NCBI GenBank assembly: GCA_963848085.1
Contig: CAWKCE010000009.1
Location: 1 to 35,120, forward strand
Origin: CAWKCE01 sp032127035
GTDB taxonomy: Bacteria > Actinomycetota > Actinomycetes > JAHEKZ01
Direction: 5' to 3'
Length of the DNA stretch: 35,120 nucleotides
The translations under genes and the position numbers were made by a program. This document shows positions 1 through 8,835 of the stretch, in pieces. Below the pieces are notes generated by a model. It worked only from the letters and a program-made list of their open reading frames with translations, ran no database searches and was not told where the DNA came from. The stretch's first letter is position 1; the number at the start of each line of letters is the position of its first letter.

Positions 1-801
1 CGACCCGTGCAGCTTGGCGGAGAAGAATGGCAGCGGGTCGGTCCGGCGCACCGGGACTCGGCGCAGCCGGATCGGATCGACTCCCGGCAGGTTGCGGCCC
101 AGCTCCCCGGTGGCGGCGCTGCGGAAGCGGGGGCGGAGCACGGGTTCCATGGCAGGCGACTCGGACTCCCCACGTGTACGCGAAGTGGCGCGCAGTGACG
201 CCGAGCCGCCGCTCGATCGTGGCGCTGCAGTCGTCGAGTTCCCGTTCGGTGAGGAGGTGGGGCTGCACGTGGCGGTGTGTGTGGTTGCCGACCGTGCAAA
301 GGCCGGACTCCACCATCTCGGCGAGCTGCTCCCAGGTGAGGCCGGTGCCCCCGAGTCTTTGGCGGTGGCACCTTCCCACTGCATCGTCCCTCCGAGGTAC
401 GCCGTCGCCAGGTAGAGCGGAGTTGGAGTCGTCGCTCGCGCAGCAACGGCCAGGCGTGGGTGTGTACGTCGGCGAAGCCGTCGTCGAAGGTCAGTCCGAG
501 GCTCGACCGGTCGTCTCCGGCCTCGAGCCGGTCCCAGTGCGGTGTCGATCGACACGACGTCGGCCTCGGCCAGTGCGTCGAGCTGCGACTTCGAATCCGG
601 CGGCGCTCCACGTCGAGCTCGTCCCCGGACCCTCCCGCCGACCCGGTGGTAGATGAGCAGCGAGGCCCCCTGCGCGGCCCGACCGTCGGGCAGGTCGGCG
701 AGCGCCTGCTCATGGTCCCGCGCATTTGCGGGTCCTTCCGAGTGACGGTCGCCCGCATTCGTATCGCCTTCGAGCGCCCCGCGGGGACATTGCCAGGGCA
801 T
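1..801 (-). pseudogene. Polysaccharide deacetylase (NodB-type), frameshifted and cut by the window edge
   Basis: Read on the minus strand and moving between frames, this gives a typical secreted/cytoplasmic polysaccharide deacetylase. In order it has LLIYHRVGG near 640, DELDVE near 615, QLDALAEADVVSIDTAL near 580-535, LTFDDGFADVHTHAWPLL near 485-440, LYLATAYLGGTM near 415-385, LTWEQLAEMVESGL near 335, GNHTHRHV near 280 and RLRRVPVRRTDPLPFF near 30. TFDDG and the H-x-H-x-x/H-T-H pattern are the NodB metal motifs. Frame changes fall near 632, 600, 534, 428, 340 and 160, several in short G/C runs. No single frame carries the protein. The start is uncertain; an ATG at 801 is in frame with the first part. 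The family deacetylates N-acetyl sugars of glycans, which suits the locus. It is either a dead gene or a badly sequenced contig edge. Confidence 0.75.
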
Positions 802-1059
802 GACACCATGGCAGGCGATCGACGAAGGGCGTGGGGGCGAGTGTCGGGAACGGCGGGGGATGTCGAGGCCGCGGTCGCGGTGGAGCTGGTCGGTTTCGAC
901 CGGCTGCTGGAGGACGTGCTGACGCGCTCTTCCTCGGCCTGAGAGCCTGGCCGTCGTGCGGACGGGGTGACGACCGCGCCAGGGTGGCCGTTGTCAAACG
1001 TCACTCCCGCCCAGCTGGAGGCGATGCCTCGCCCCGCCGTCCCCTGGGTCGCCCTGCTC

Positions 1060-1423
1060 GGTCCCCCCTCGCAGCGCTGCGGCAGGCCGCACTGGGTGCG
1101 GGGGCGGCTGGCCTGGTGGACCGTGGCGCCGGAGCCCCGGGCCTGGTCAACGCCGTCCGTCAGGTTGCGTGCGGGCGACGGCCCGTCAGCGCTGAGGGCG
1201 AGCGGGGCGGACACCTGACCGGGGTCAGCCGCGGCAGGTCACGGTGCTGGGGCTGCTCACCAAGGGCGCATCGAACGCTGAGATCGCCCTTGCCCTCGGA
1301 ATCTCGCCGAACACTTGCCGCACACATGTGCAGGCCGTGCTGAAGAAGCTCGGGGTTCACAACAGACTGGCCGCGGCCGCGGTGGGCCGGGCTGCTGGCC
1401 TCGACCGGATCGGGGCGGCATGA
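1060..1423 (+). pseudogene. LuxR-type response-regulator remnant
   Basis: From 1232 to the TGA at 1421-1423 one frame encodes a complete LuxR C-terminal helix-turn-helix, including VLGLLTKGASNAEIALALG, SPNTCRTHV and VLKKLGVHNR. Just upstream, in a different frame (about 1075-1215), lies the end of a receiver domain: AALGAGAAGLVDRGAGAPGL followed by NAVRQVACGRRPVSAE. The frames do not connect, so there is at least one frameshift near 1215-1232. The first half of a receiver could not be reconstructed between 800 and 1075. The TGA overlaps the ATG of the next regulator (ATGA at 1420), so the two were an operon. The gene is divergent from the broken deacetylase. Its DNA targets are unknown. Confidence 0.6.
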
Positions 1424-2090
1424 CCGGTTCGGTGCTGATCGTCGACGAGGACGCCCTGCTGGGGGGCAGCCTCGGGGTCCTCCTCGGCGAGGAGGACGGC
1501 CTGCGCGTAGCTGCCGTCGTCGAGCAATGCCCCGACGACTTCGACGGGCGCGATCCCGTCCCGGTCGACGTCGCCCTGGTCTCCAGTGAGCTCGCCGATG
1601 GCACCTTTCTGCCCGTGTGTCGGGAGCTGGCGGCGCGCTGCACGGTGCTGGTGCTGTCCAAGCGCGACCACGAGCGCACCCTGATGCGGCGCTCGAAGCA
1701 GGGGCCGTCGGGGCCGTCACCACCGACGCGCCTTACCCGGAGCTGGTCAGCACGGTGCAGGCCGCGCTGCGCGGCGAGGCGTGCGTGCCCCGAGGGATGC
1801 TCGGCGGGCTGCTGCGGGAGCTGATCGAGCGGCGCCGTCGGGACGAGGAGGTGCACGCCCGCTATCGGCGGCTGACCGGCCGCGAGCGGGAGGTGCTGGC
1901 GCTGCTGGCGGCCGGGGACTACGTCGACCGCATCGCGCGACGGCTGTTCATCTCGCCTCAGACGGTCCGGTCACACGTGCAACGCATCCTCGACAAGCTC
2001 GAGGTGCACTCACGGGCCGAGGCCGTGGCGCTGGCCATCGACCACGACCTGCTGGTGTCGGACACCGAACATGGAGGAACGCAGCAGTGA
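1420..2090 (+). pseudogene. LuxR-family regulator with atypical receiver, one frameshift
   Basis: The ATG at 1420 opens a receiver-like domain (SVLIVDEDALLGGSLGVLL, then VDVALVSSELADG). The frame must shift by one base near 1684 to continue as ALEAGAVGAVTTDAPYPELV. It then reads through RYRRLTGREREVLALLAAGD and ISPQTVRSHVQRILDKL, a full LuxR HTH, to the TGA at 2088-2090. Corrected length is about 222 aa. The place of the phospho-acceptor Asp is occupied by Ser (VSS instead of LLD) and the conserved Lys by Thr, so it would be a pseudo-receiver even if intact. A single missing base could be a sequencing error, so the gene may be functional. It overlaps the following PqqD-like gene by GTGA and is a candidate local regulator. 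Confidence 0.7.
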
Positions 2091-2374
2091 GCGACGACCG
2101 ATCTGTCCCGACCAAGCCACGACGAGCACCCTGGGTCCGTGCGGTGGACCGGACCGGCACGTCCAAGCTCGTCGACAGCCGGGGGGACCAGCTGCTGCAG
2201 CTGAACGACACGGCACTGGCCATCTGGGACCTGTGCGACGGCGAGACCGCAGTCGCGGAGATGGCGCAGGCGGTCGTGGAGGCGTTCCCGGTGGACGAGG
2301 AGACAGCGGTCGAGGACGTGCAGACGGTCGTGGAGGCCTTCGACCGTCTGCACCTCCTCGAACACGCTGAGTGA
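2087..2374 (+). CDS. PqqD-family protein (RRE-like)
   Basis: This 95-aa protein has the PqqD-like order: a short N-terminal beta part ending in KLVDSRGDQLLQLNDTALAIWDLCDG, then helices with EMAQAVVEAFPVDEE and VQTVVEAFDRL. PqqD-like domains form small winged-helix folds that bind peptide leaders (RiPP recognition elements) in several systems, but many occur in glycan loci with no known peptide substrate. The GTG at 2087 is chosen because it overlaps the stop of the upstream regulator (GTGA). It is one of three PqqD-like domains in the window (also at 6108 and 10903). The function in this locus is unknown. Confidence 0.75.
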   Translation: MSDDRSVPTKPRRAPWVRAVDRTGTSKLVDSRGDQLLQLNDTALAIWDLCDGETAVAEMAQAVVEAFPVDEETAVEDVQTVVEAFDRLHLLEHAE

Positions 2375-2510
2375 GATCGCTGCTCCGTTTGGACCCTGGT
2401 GCTCGCCATGTCGCGGGTATATGAGACAAAGGCGTGGGACGCGGATCGAATCTCCGCCAGGATCGTACGCGTTGCGGGGCTCCACTCGGGGGACGTTTTG
2501 GGCCATTGAC

Positions 2511-4460
2511 ATGTCATGGGGATGCGTGAGACCAGGATCGCGGCACGCCGGGGGAAGGGCTCTTCGCGCCTTGCCCACACTGGCCAACCGGCTCCGTGCC
2601 GACCTGGTGATGCTCATGGTTGACGCCCTGTTGGTCATGCTGTCGTTCGCCGCAGCGCTGCTGCTTCGCTTCGACGGCGCCGTGGACGGCGGCTGGTGGG
2701 GCGGTCTGCTGCACATGTTGCCGATCGCCGTCCTGGTGTTCCTCACCGTCGGCTGGTTCGGCGGGCTCTACCGCCACATTTGGCGCTACGCCAGCATCCA
2801 CGAGGCCCGCTTGGTGCTCGGGGTCGGTCTGGTCGCGACGTTGATCCTCGTCTTGTTCAACCAGCTCGGCCCGCACTGGATCCCCTTCGGCGTGGTCGTC
2901 GGCGGCTCGGCTCTCGCCACTGTGGTCCTCGGGGCCACCCGGTTCCAGTCCCGCATGTTCTCGCGCCGCAAGGTTGAGGACGCCCCTTCCGGCCTGCGGG
3001 TCGTGATCGTCGGCGCCGGCACCACCGGTACCGCGCTGGCCCGGCAGATGCTCGACAACCGCGCCGCCGGGCTGGTCCCGGTTGCCTTCCTTGATGACGA
3101 CCCGCGCACCCACGGTCGCAAGATCCTCGGCATCGAGGTACTCGGCGGGTCAGACCTGATCACAGAGGCGGTCGAGGCCGCCGAGGCCCATCAGGTCCTG
3201 CTCGCCGTCCCGGACGCGGACGCCGACCTGCTGCGCACGGTCACCGACCAGGCCGAGCAGGTCGGCGCCGCCGTGCGGGTCGTCCCCGAGCTGCACGAGA
3301 TCGTCCGCACCGGGCTCCGGCTGCAAGACGTGCGCCAGGTCCGCATCGACGACCTCCTCGGCCGCCAGCAGGTCCGCACCGACCTGGCCGCGGTCGCCGA
3401 GCTGCTGGCCGGCAAGCGGGTGCTCGTCACCGGCGCCGGTGGTTCCATCGGCTCCGAGATCTGCCGTCAGGTGGCGCGGATGAACCCGGAGTCGCTGCTG
3501 CTGCTCGACCATGACGAGACCCACCTGCACGAGACGTCGGCATCGATCCAGATGCCCCACACCCAGCTGCTCGTCGACGTACGCGAAGCCGACCGGGTGC
3601 TGCGCACCTTCGAGAAGCAGCGCCCCGACGTGGTCTTCCACGCCGCGGCGCACAAGCACGTGCCGATCCTGGAGAACGAGCCCGGGGAGGCGGTCCGGAC
3701 CAACGTCATCGGCACCGAGAACGTGCTCCGCGCGGCTCGCATGTTCGGGGCCGGGGCTTTCGTCTTTGTGTCCACCGACAAGGCAGTGCGCCCCAGCAGC
3801 GTCATGGGGGCCTCCAAACGGGTCGCGGAGTACCTGGTGATGCGGGCTGCGGCCGACACCGGCGCCCGGTACACCGCGGTCCGGTTCGGCAACGTGCTGG
3901 GCTCCCGCGGCAGCGTCATCCCCACGTTCGTCCGCCAGATCGAGGCCGGTGGCCCGGTCACGATCACCGACCCGCGGATGACCCGCTACTTCATGTCTAT
4001 CCCCGAGGCAGTCCAGCTTGTGCTCCAGGCGGCCGCCCTCAGCCGCGGCGGTGAGCTGTTCATGCTCGAGATGGGAGAGCCGGTCAAGATCATCGATCTC
4101 GCGCGCCGGATGATCCGGCTGTCTGGGCGGCGGGTGGGGACCGACGTCGAGATCCGGGTCACCGGGGTACGCCCGGGGGAGAAGCTGCAGGAAGAGCTAT
4201 CCACCCCCGAGGAGGAGACCGGCCCCACCAGCCACCCCTCCGTCACCCGGCTGGTGCCGGTCTTCGTCCCCGGTCCCGTGCTCGACGAGGCCCTGCGCGG
4301 TTTGTCCAAGTCTTCCCTCCTGGACGATGATGGGGCGGTCCGTGATGAGCTGATGGCTCTGGCCCACGACCCATCCGGCTGGGTTGCCACTCGCACGGCG
4401 GAGGAATCCGCCGCCGTCGACCTCACCGAGAAGGGCTCATGGAGCCGATCGACTTCCTGA
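2511..4460 (+). CDS. Membrane-anchored nucleotide-sugar 4,6-dehydratase (FlaA1/CapD/WbpM/PglF type)
   Basis: About 649 aa. Four N-terminal membrane helices come first (for example LVMLMVDALLVMLSFAAALL and VLVFLTVGWFGGLY). A first Rossmann-like CoA-binding domain follows (VVIVGAGTTGTALARQML), then the catalytic short-chain dehydrogenase domain (RVLVTGAGGSIGSEICRQV; HAAAHKHVP; STDKAVRPSSVMGASKR). The S-M-K triad in VMGASKR is the hallmark of the long WbpM/PglF dehydratases that turn UDP-GlcNAc into the 4-keto-6-deoxy sugar, the first step towards QuiNAc or bacillosamine. The start is uncertain: ATG 2511 or GTG 2526 are likeliest, and an ATG at 2421 is open but adds an atypical tail. The 3' end overlaps the BY-kinase gene by 22 bp. 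Confidence 0.9.
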   Translation: MSWGCVRPGSRHAGGRALRALPTLANRLRADLVMLMVDALLVMLSFAAALLLRFDGAVDGGWWGGLLHMLPIAVLVFLTVGWFGGLYRHIWRYASIHEARLVLGVGLVATLILVLFNQLGPHWIPFGVVVGGSALATVVLGATRFQSRMFSRRKVEDAPSGLRVVIVGAGTTGTALARQMLDNRAAGLVPVAFLDDDPRTHGRKILGIEVLGGSDLITEAVEAAEAHQVLLAVPDADADLLRTVTDQAEQVGAAVRVVPELHEIVRTGLRLQDVRQVRIDDLLGRQQVRTDLAAVAELLAGKRVLVTGAGGSIGSEICRQVARMNPESLLLLDHDETHLHETSASIQMPHTQLLVDVREADRVLRTFEKQRPDVVFHAAAHKHVPILENEPGEAVRTNVIGTENVLRAARMFGAGAFVFVSTDKAVRPSSVMGASKRVAEYLVMRAAADTGARYTAVRFGNVLGSRGSVIPTFVRQIEAGGPVTITDPRMTRYFMSIPEAVQLVLQAAALSRGGELFMLEMGEPVKIIDLARRMIRLSGRRVGTDVEIRVTGVRPGEKLQEELSTPEEETGPTSHPSVTRLVPVFVPGPVLDEALRGLSKSSLLDDDGAVRDELMALAHDPSGWVATRTAEESAAVDLTEKGSWSRSTS

Positions 4461-6076
4461 AGATCCTCCGGCAGCGCTGGAAGGTCCTCGCTCTGGCTGT
4501 CGTGGTGGCTGCGGTCGCCGCATGGGTGACCACCCCTGCCCGGGCTCAGGTCGGCCCTCCGATCACTTCGTACACGGCCACCGCCACGTTGTTGCAGGAG
4601 CCCGGGGCCACCACTCCGCTGGGTTTCGTGGCTTTGCTCTCCAAGGGGGGACGCATTCCGGAGGTCGTTGCGGAACAGGTCGGATTCGACGGTGACCCGC
4701 AGCTGCTCGCCAGCCAGGTGTCGGTCACCGCGAACAGTGAGTTCGGGCTGTTGTCGGTGACCTCCAGCGGAGCCGACGGCGACGAGGCTGCCGCGCTGGT
4801 CAACGCCTACTCGGATGCCATCCGAACCGTCCTCGCCCAGGACGCCCGGGACGAGCGCCAGCAGAAGATCCAGGAGCTGACCGCCCGGATCTCCTCCGCC
4901 GAGACGGGCATCACCCGTATCAACAAACGGCTGGCCACCCAGCCGGACAGTGTCCCGCTCCAGGCCCAGTTGGCCGCCTACACCCAGCAGGTTCAGGCCG
5001 CATACAGCGAGCTGGCCGCCCTGTACGTCCAGTCGGGCAGCGACTCCGGCCTCACCGTCTATCAAGAGGCGACGCCGATCCCGGTGGTCAGCGGCGGCGG
5101 CTTCACTCCGCCGTCCAGCCGCACGGGGCGCGTGGCCCTCGGGGTCGGCGTGGGCCTCCTGCTGGGCCTGGTGCTGGCCCTGCTCGTAGACCGCGTCGAT
5201 ACCCGGCTGCGCCGGCGGCAGGATGTGGAAGCGGCGTACGGGCTCAGCGTCGTGTCCGAGATCCCCAAGCTGTCCCGCAGGGACCGCCGCCGCCATCGGG
5301 TGGTCACGTTGACCGACCCGGTCAGCTCGGCAGCGGAGGCCTACCGCAGCCTGCGATCGGCTCTGACCCTCATGCGAAGCCGGCCGTTGGCCAACGGCAC
5401 CTGGGCCAAGGAAGAGGAACCTCGCGGCGACAACGGCCCCTCCCCGCAGGTGGTGCTGGTCACCTCCGCGCGCGCCGGTGAGGGTAAGAGCACCACCGCG
5501 GCGAACCTCGCCGTCACCCTGGCGGAGACCGGTAAGCAGGTCCTGCTGCTGGACGCAGACTTCCGCAGCCCCAGCCTGCACGCGCTGCTTGACGTCGCGC
5601 CCGGCCCGGGTCTGTCCGACCTCCTCATCGGCGACGGCGACGCCGACCTCGCCCAGCTGGCCCGCGCGACCAACGTCGGCGGGGTCTGGCTGGTCACCGC
5701 CGGCAACGCCAACGACTTCCACGGAGCGCTGCCCAACCGCATCGCCCACCGGGTGGCCGAGGCCCGCAACGCGGCCGATGTCGTGGTCGTCGACGCCGCG
5801 CCGCTGTTGGTGGGCAACGACTCGCTGGACTTCATGCCCTTCGTCGACTCGGTGGTGGTCGTGGCCCGGTCCGGCCGGATCACAGCGGATCTCGCCGAGC
5901 GGGCCTCCGGGCTGCTCGCAAGGGTCAGGGTCCCGGTGCTGGGAATCGCGCTGGTCGGTGCACCGAGCGCGTCAGTCGGTGGGCCCTTCGGCAGCTACAG
6001 CTACCGGTCGTCCGCGCCGCCCCGCCACTCCGGCCGCCGTCGGGCGCGACGCAGGGCATCCGCCGGTCAGCCGTAG
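4439..6076 (+). CDS. Wzz-type chain-length regulator fused to BY-kinase (polysaccharide biosynthesis tyrosine autokinase)
   Basis: 545 aa. The N-terminal Wzz domain has a membrane helix at about residues 17-35, a periplasmic coiled part (IQELTARISSAETGITRINK) and a second helix at about 231-251 (VALGVGVGLLLGLVLALLV). The cytoplasmic kinase follows, with Walker A SARAGEGKST at about residue 344, Walker A' LLLDADFRSPS at about 370 and Walker B-like VVVVDAAPLL at about 450. The tail is short, Arg/Ser-rich and carries only GSYSYRSS, so the usual Tyr cluster is minimal. BY-kinases control polymer length and export in Wzx/Wzy-type systems. The ATG at 4439 lies inside the end of the dehydratase gene, showing coupling. 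Confidence 0.92.
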   Translation: MEPIDFLKILRQRWKVLALAVVVAAVAAWVTTPARAQVGPPITSYTATATLLQEPGATTPLGFVALLSKGGRIPEVVAEQVGFDGDPQLLASQVSVTANSEFGLLSVTSSGADGDEAAALVNAYSDAIRTVLAQDARDERQQKIQELTARISSAETGITRINKRLATQPDSVPLQAQLAAYTQQVQAAYSELAALYVQSGSDSGLTVYQEATPIPVVSGGGFTPPSSRTGRVALGVGVGLLLGLVLALLVDRVDTRLRRRQDVEAAYGLSVVSEIPKLSRRDRRRHRVVTLTDPVSSAAEAYRSLRSALTLMRSRPLANGTWAKEEEPRGDNGPSPQVVLVTSARAGEGKSTTAANLAVTLAETGKQVLLLDADFRSPSLHALLDVAPGPGLSDLLIGDGDADLAQLARATNVGGVWLVTAGNANDFHGALPNRIAHRVAEARNAADVVVVDAAPLLVGNDSLDFMPFVDSVVVVARSGRITADLAERASGLLARVRVPVLGIALVGAPSASVGGPFGSYSYRSSAPPRHSGRRRARRRASAGQP

Positions 6077-6107
6077 CAGCGGAGCAAGTCGATTCGAAGG
6101 GGAAGCT

Positions 6108-6377
6108 ATGGAAAGCCGATTGCGCCGCGTTCCGGGCGTCTTGTGGCTGAATGCCGCTGACACGGTGGTTGCGCTGCCGCCGGGCAGCCGGATGCCAGCC
6201 GTGATCGGTGGGTCGGGCGCCAGCCTGTGGCTGGCGTTCGCCGACCCCACCCCAATGACGGTTGCCCTGGCGCATCTGGCCCGCAGCTACGCCCTTCCCC
6301 CCGAGCAGATCCGGCCCGACGTCGAGGCGGCGGTCGGAGCGCTGATGGATCTGGGCTTGCTCGAGGAGGTGGCGTGA
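6108..6377 (+). CDS. Small PqqD-like protein
   Basis: 89 aa, starting at ATG 6108 with GAAGGGGAAG upstream as ribosome site. The plan is PqqD-like: an N-terminal strand pair (RVPGVLWLNAADTVVALPPG), the GSGASLWLAFADP turn where PqqDs have the conserved Trp/Leu, then two helices (VALAHLARSYALPPEQIRPD; AAVGALMDLGLLEEVA). It lies 31 bp after the BY-kinase and its stop overlaps the GTG of the nucleotidyltransferase. PqqD-like genes next to PF14907 nucleotidyltransferases and HprK-like kinases recur in glycan loci, according to my knowledge of the families. No peptide substrate is known. It is divergent enough that the call rests on length, topology and context. Confidence 0.65.
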   Translation: MESRLRRVPGVLWLNAADTVVALPPGSRMPAVIGGSGASLWLAFADPTPMTVALAHLARSYALPPEQIRPDVEAAVGALMDLGLLEEVA

Positions 6378-7495
6378 CCCTGGCGGAGACCGAGCGCCAC
6401 GCAGGTTGGACGCTGTCGGCGGTGGCGGTCGGCCTACCCGGATCGGCGCTGCCGCGACCCGACGCCCCCCTGTCCGACGCGGTGTGGCGCGCCCTGGTGC
6501 AGGGTATGCGGTCCGAGCACCTCACCGGTCTGCTGCTGGAAGCCGTCGATTCGGGGCTCTGGCCGGCGACGGACGAGCAGCGAGCCGGTCTGCTGGACCT
6601 GCACATCACGGTCCTCGGCCAGACGCTTCTGCTTGATCGGACGCTCCTCGACGTCACTCGAGCCCTCGACGAGGCTGGGATCGAGGTCCGGGTCCTCAAA
6701 GGCGCTGCGGTCGCGCACCTCGACTATGCCGACCCCGGGCTGCGGGCGTTCGGCGACGTCGACCTGCTGGTCCGTTCCGAGGACGCCGATCGCCTCGAGG
6801 CCGTCCTCACTGGGCTGGGTGCGCGGCGCGACCAACCTGCGGCCCGGCCGGGGTTCGATCGCAAGTTCGGAAAGTCGTTCACCTATGTACTGCCCGGCGG
6901 TCACGAGATCGACGTGCACCGCACGTTCGTCATGGGCCCCTACGGGCTTGCCGTCGATCTCGACGGCCTGTGGGCGTCGCACGCGGTGTTCTCGCTGGGA
7001 GAGCAGGCTCTGACCGCACTTCCCGACGAAGCCCGGATACTGCACGCCGCGTTTGGCGCCGTTCTCAGCGACTGGCCGCCGCGGCTCCGGCCGCGTCGGG
7101 ACCTCGCCGCGATGGTGCTCGATGGCGGGCACGACCCGGAGCGGGTTATCGCGCTGGCGCAGTCCTGGCGGGCCGAGGCCGTCCTCGCAACAGCGATCAA
7201 CGAGACGTGGCAGGCGTTCCGACTGGCTGACGTCACCGGGCTGAACGCCTGGGCGCAGCGGTACCAGATCGGCAGTCGGGACCGCCGCCTGCTGGCGCTG
7301 TATCGCCGACTTGACCCGCCCTACTCGCAGTTGGCGCTGCACTCTCTCCGGCTAGTTCCGGGGCTGAGGGACAAGACGACGTTCGTGTCATCTCTCGTGC
7401 TGCCCAGCCGAGATTTCCTCGACCGGCGCGGCATGTCGTGGCCACGCTACGTGTGGCGAGGCACCCGACGGGCGCTGCGACGGAGCCCGACATGA
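6374..7495 (+). CDS. PF14907-type nucleotidyltransferase family protein
   Basis: 373 aa. The GTG at 6374 is chosen because it overlaps the TGA of the preceding PqqD-like gene. The core motifs are VRVLKGAAVAHLDYADPGLRA followed by FGDVDLLVR at about residues 120-135. The G-D-x-D pattern is the metal-binding signature of the DNA polymerase beta-like nucleotidyltransferase fold. ILHAAFGAVLSDW and a helical C-terminus match the uncharacterised nucleotidyltransferase group (PF14907, NTP_transf_5) that accompanies PqqD and HprK-like genes in polysaccharide and lasso-peptide-like loci. The acceptor it nucleotidylates is not known. ATGA overlap couples it to the next gene. Confidence 0.8.
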   Translation: MTLAETERHAGWTLSAVAVGLPGSALPRPDAPLSDAVWRALVQGMRSEHLTGLLLEAVDSGLWPATDEQRAGLLDLHITVLGQTLLLDRTLLDVTRALDEAGIEVRVLKGAAVAHLDYADPGLRAFGDVDLLVRSEDADRLEAVLTGLGARRDQPAARPGFDRKFGKSFTYVLPGGHEIDVHRTFVMGPYGLAVDLDGLWASHAVFSLGEQALTALPDEARILHAAFGAVLSDWPPRLRPRRDLAAMVLDGGHDPERVIALAQSWRAEAVLATAINETWQAFRLADVTGLNAWAQRYQIGSRDRRLLALYRRLDPPYSQLALHSLRLVPGLRDKTTFVSSLVLPSRDFLDRRGMSWPRYVWRGTRRALRRSPT

Positions 7496-8835
7496 GGCGG
7501 CTAGAGTCCACCGAGGCGCTGGCGCTCGGGGGTTTGCTGCTGGTCGGGGGCTACGTTGCCTGGCTCGGATGGCTCATGAACCACAGCACCTACGACACCT
7601 GGGGCGCGCTGCTGATCGCGCCTGTGCTGGTCATGGTCAGCCTGCCGATCCTGGCCAGAGCGGCGCGCAGCACCGGCCAGCCGTGGCTGTTCGGCCTGGC
7701 GGCGACCGCCTTGGTGCTGAAGCTCGTGGCGTCCTACGTGCGGTACTTCGTCGCCTTCATCGTCTACGACGGCTCGGCTGACGCCTCCAGATACCACGAC
7801 GCAGGCACCCATCTCAGTCAGCTCTACCGTCAAGGCATCTTCGAGGCCTCCACCCAGGCCGGCGGGTCAGGCACACAGGTCATGGACACCGTGACTGGAG
7901 TCGTCTATGCGCTCACCGGTCCCTCCCTGATCGGCGGCTATCTGGTGTATGCCTGGCTCGGTTTCTGGGGGCTCTTCCTGGCTTACCTCGCCTTCCGCAC
8001 AGCCGTGCCTGACGGCCACCACAGGCGCTACGCGTACTTGGTCTTCTTCCTCCCGTCTCTCCTCTTCTGGCCTTCCGGTATCGGAAAAGAGGCCTGGATG
8101 ACGCTGGGCCTCGGGCTTTCGATGTACGGGGTGGCTCGTCTGTTGGCACACCTCCGGGGTGGGCTGCTGCTCCTTGCTCTCGGAATGCTGGTTACTGGAG
8201 CGGTGCGTCCTCACGTGACAGTTCTGATCGTCTTGGCGCTGGCGGTGTCCTTCCTGCTTCTGCCGAGCCGCACGGTCACGTCGATGACTCCGGTCGTCAA
8301 GGTCGCTGGATGGCTCGTTCTGGCAGCTGCCGCCTACTTGTCGATCCGAGTCGCCGCTCACTTCCTCGGCGTCGAGGATCTCAGCCGCGACGGCTTCGAG
8401 GCAGCGCTCACTGATGCGCAGGAAGGGACCGCTCAAGGAGGATCAGCCTTTGGCGGAGCTGCACTGTCGTCTCCCCTCGGACTTCCGTGGGCGATCGTCA
8501 CTGTCCTGTTCCGCCCCTTCCCGTGGGAAGCGGACAACGCCCAGGCGCTGGCCGCGGCGCTGGAAGGACTGCTCTTCATGTATCTCACCTGGCGCTATCG
8601 GCTCTCAGTCATGAGCTCCATCAGGCTCATCCGCCGCTCGCCCTACGTCACGTGGTGCCTCGCATACGTTCTCGGATACGTGGTCATGTTCTCCGGGTTC
8701 TCGAACTTCGGGATCCTGGTGCGTCAGCGCTCCCTCGCGCTCCCGGCGTTCCTGGTGCTCCTAGCCCTGCCCGTGGTCACCCGTGAGCGGCGAGGGTCGG
8801 GCCGCAGTCGACCTCGTGAGGTGTCGCTTCGATGA
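7492..8835 (+). CDS. Polytopic membrane protein, possible polysaccharide polymerase or GT-C-like enzyme
   Basis: 447 aa with roughly ten or more hydrophobic segments, including LALGGLLLVGGYVAWLGWLM, LLIAPVLVMVSLPILA, LLLLALGMLVTGAV and VLIVLALAVSFLLLP. An extracytoplasmic loop with SADASRYHDAG lies at about residues 96-106. A conserved-looking stretch LPSLLFWPSGIGKEAWM follows at about 187-203. Position between glycan genes, size and topology fit a Wzy-like polymerase, an EpsG-like protein or a lipid-linked-sugar GT-C enzyme. I do not recognise a diagnostic catalytic motif, so the precise role is open. It starts at ATG 7492 (ATGA overlap upstream) and ends in ATGA overlap with the aminotransferase. 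Confidence 0.65.
   Translation: MRRLESTEALALGGLLLVGGYVAWLGWLMNHSTYDTWGALLIAPVLVMVSLPILARAARSTGQPWLFGLAATALVLKLVASYVRYFVAFIVYDGSADASRYHDAGTHLSQLYRQGIFEASTQAGGSGTQVMDTVTGVVYALTGPSLIGGYLVYAWLGFWGLFLAYLAFRTAVPDGHHRRYAYLVFFLPSLLFWPSGIGKEAWMTLGLGLSMYGVARLLAHLRGGLLLLALGMLVTGAVRPHVTVLIVLALAVSFLLLPSRTVTSMTPVVKVAGWLVLAAAAYLSIRVAAHFLGVEDLSRDGFEAALTDAQEGTAQGGSAFGGAALSSPLGLPWAIVTVLFRPFPWEADNAQALAAALEGLLFMYLTWRYRLSVMSSIRLIRRSPYVTWCLAYVLGYVVMFSGFSNFGILVRQRSLALPAFLVLLALPVVTRERRGSGRSRPREVSLR

Noticed and set aside
2461..2480. GTACGCGTTGCGG near the dehydratase start as a seventh copy of the palindrome promoter
   Set aside because: The half-sites are two rather than three bases apart and lie in the wrong orientation for the downstream gene, with no -10 box at the 24-nt spacing.
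3986..5749. A 587-codon open frame on the minus strand
   Set aside because: It is antisense to the dehydratase and BY-kinase genes, whose domain motifs are unmistakable; long antisense frames are common in GC-rich DNA.
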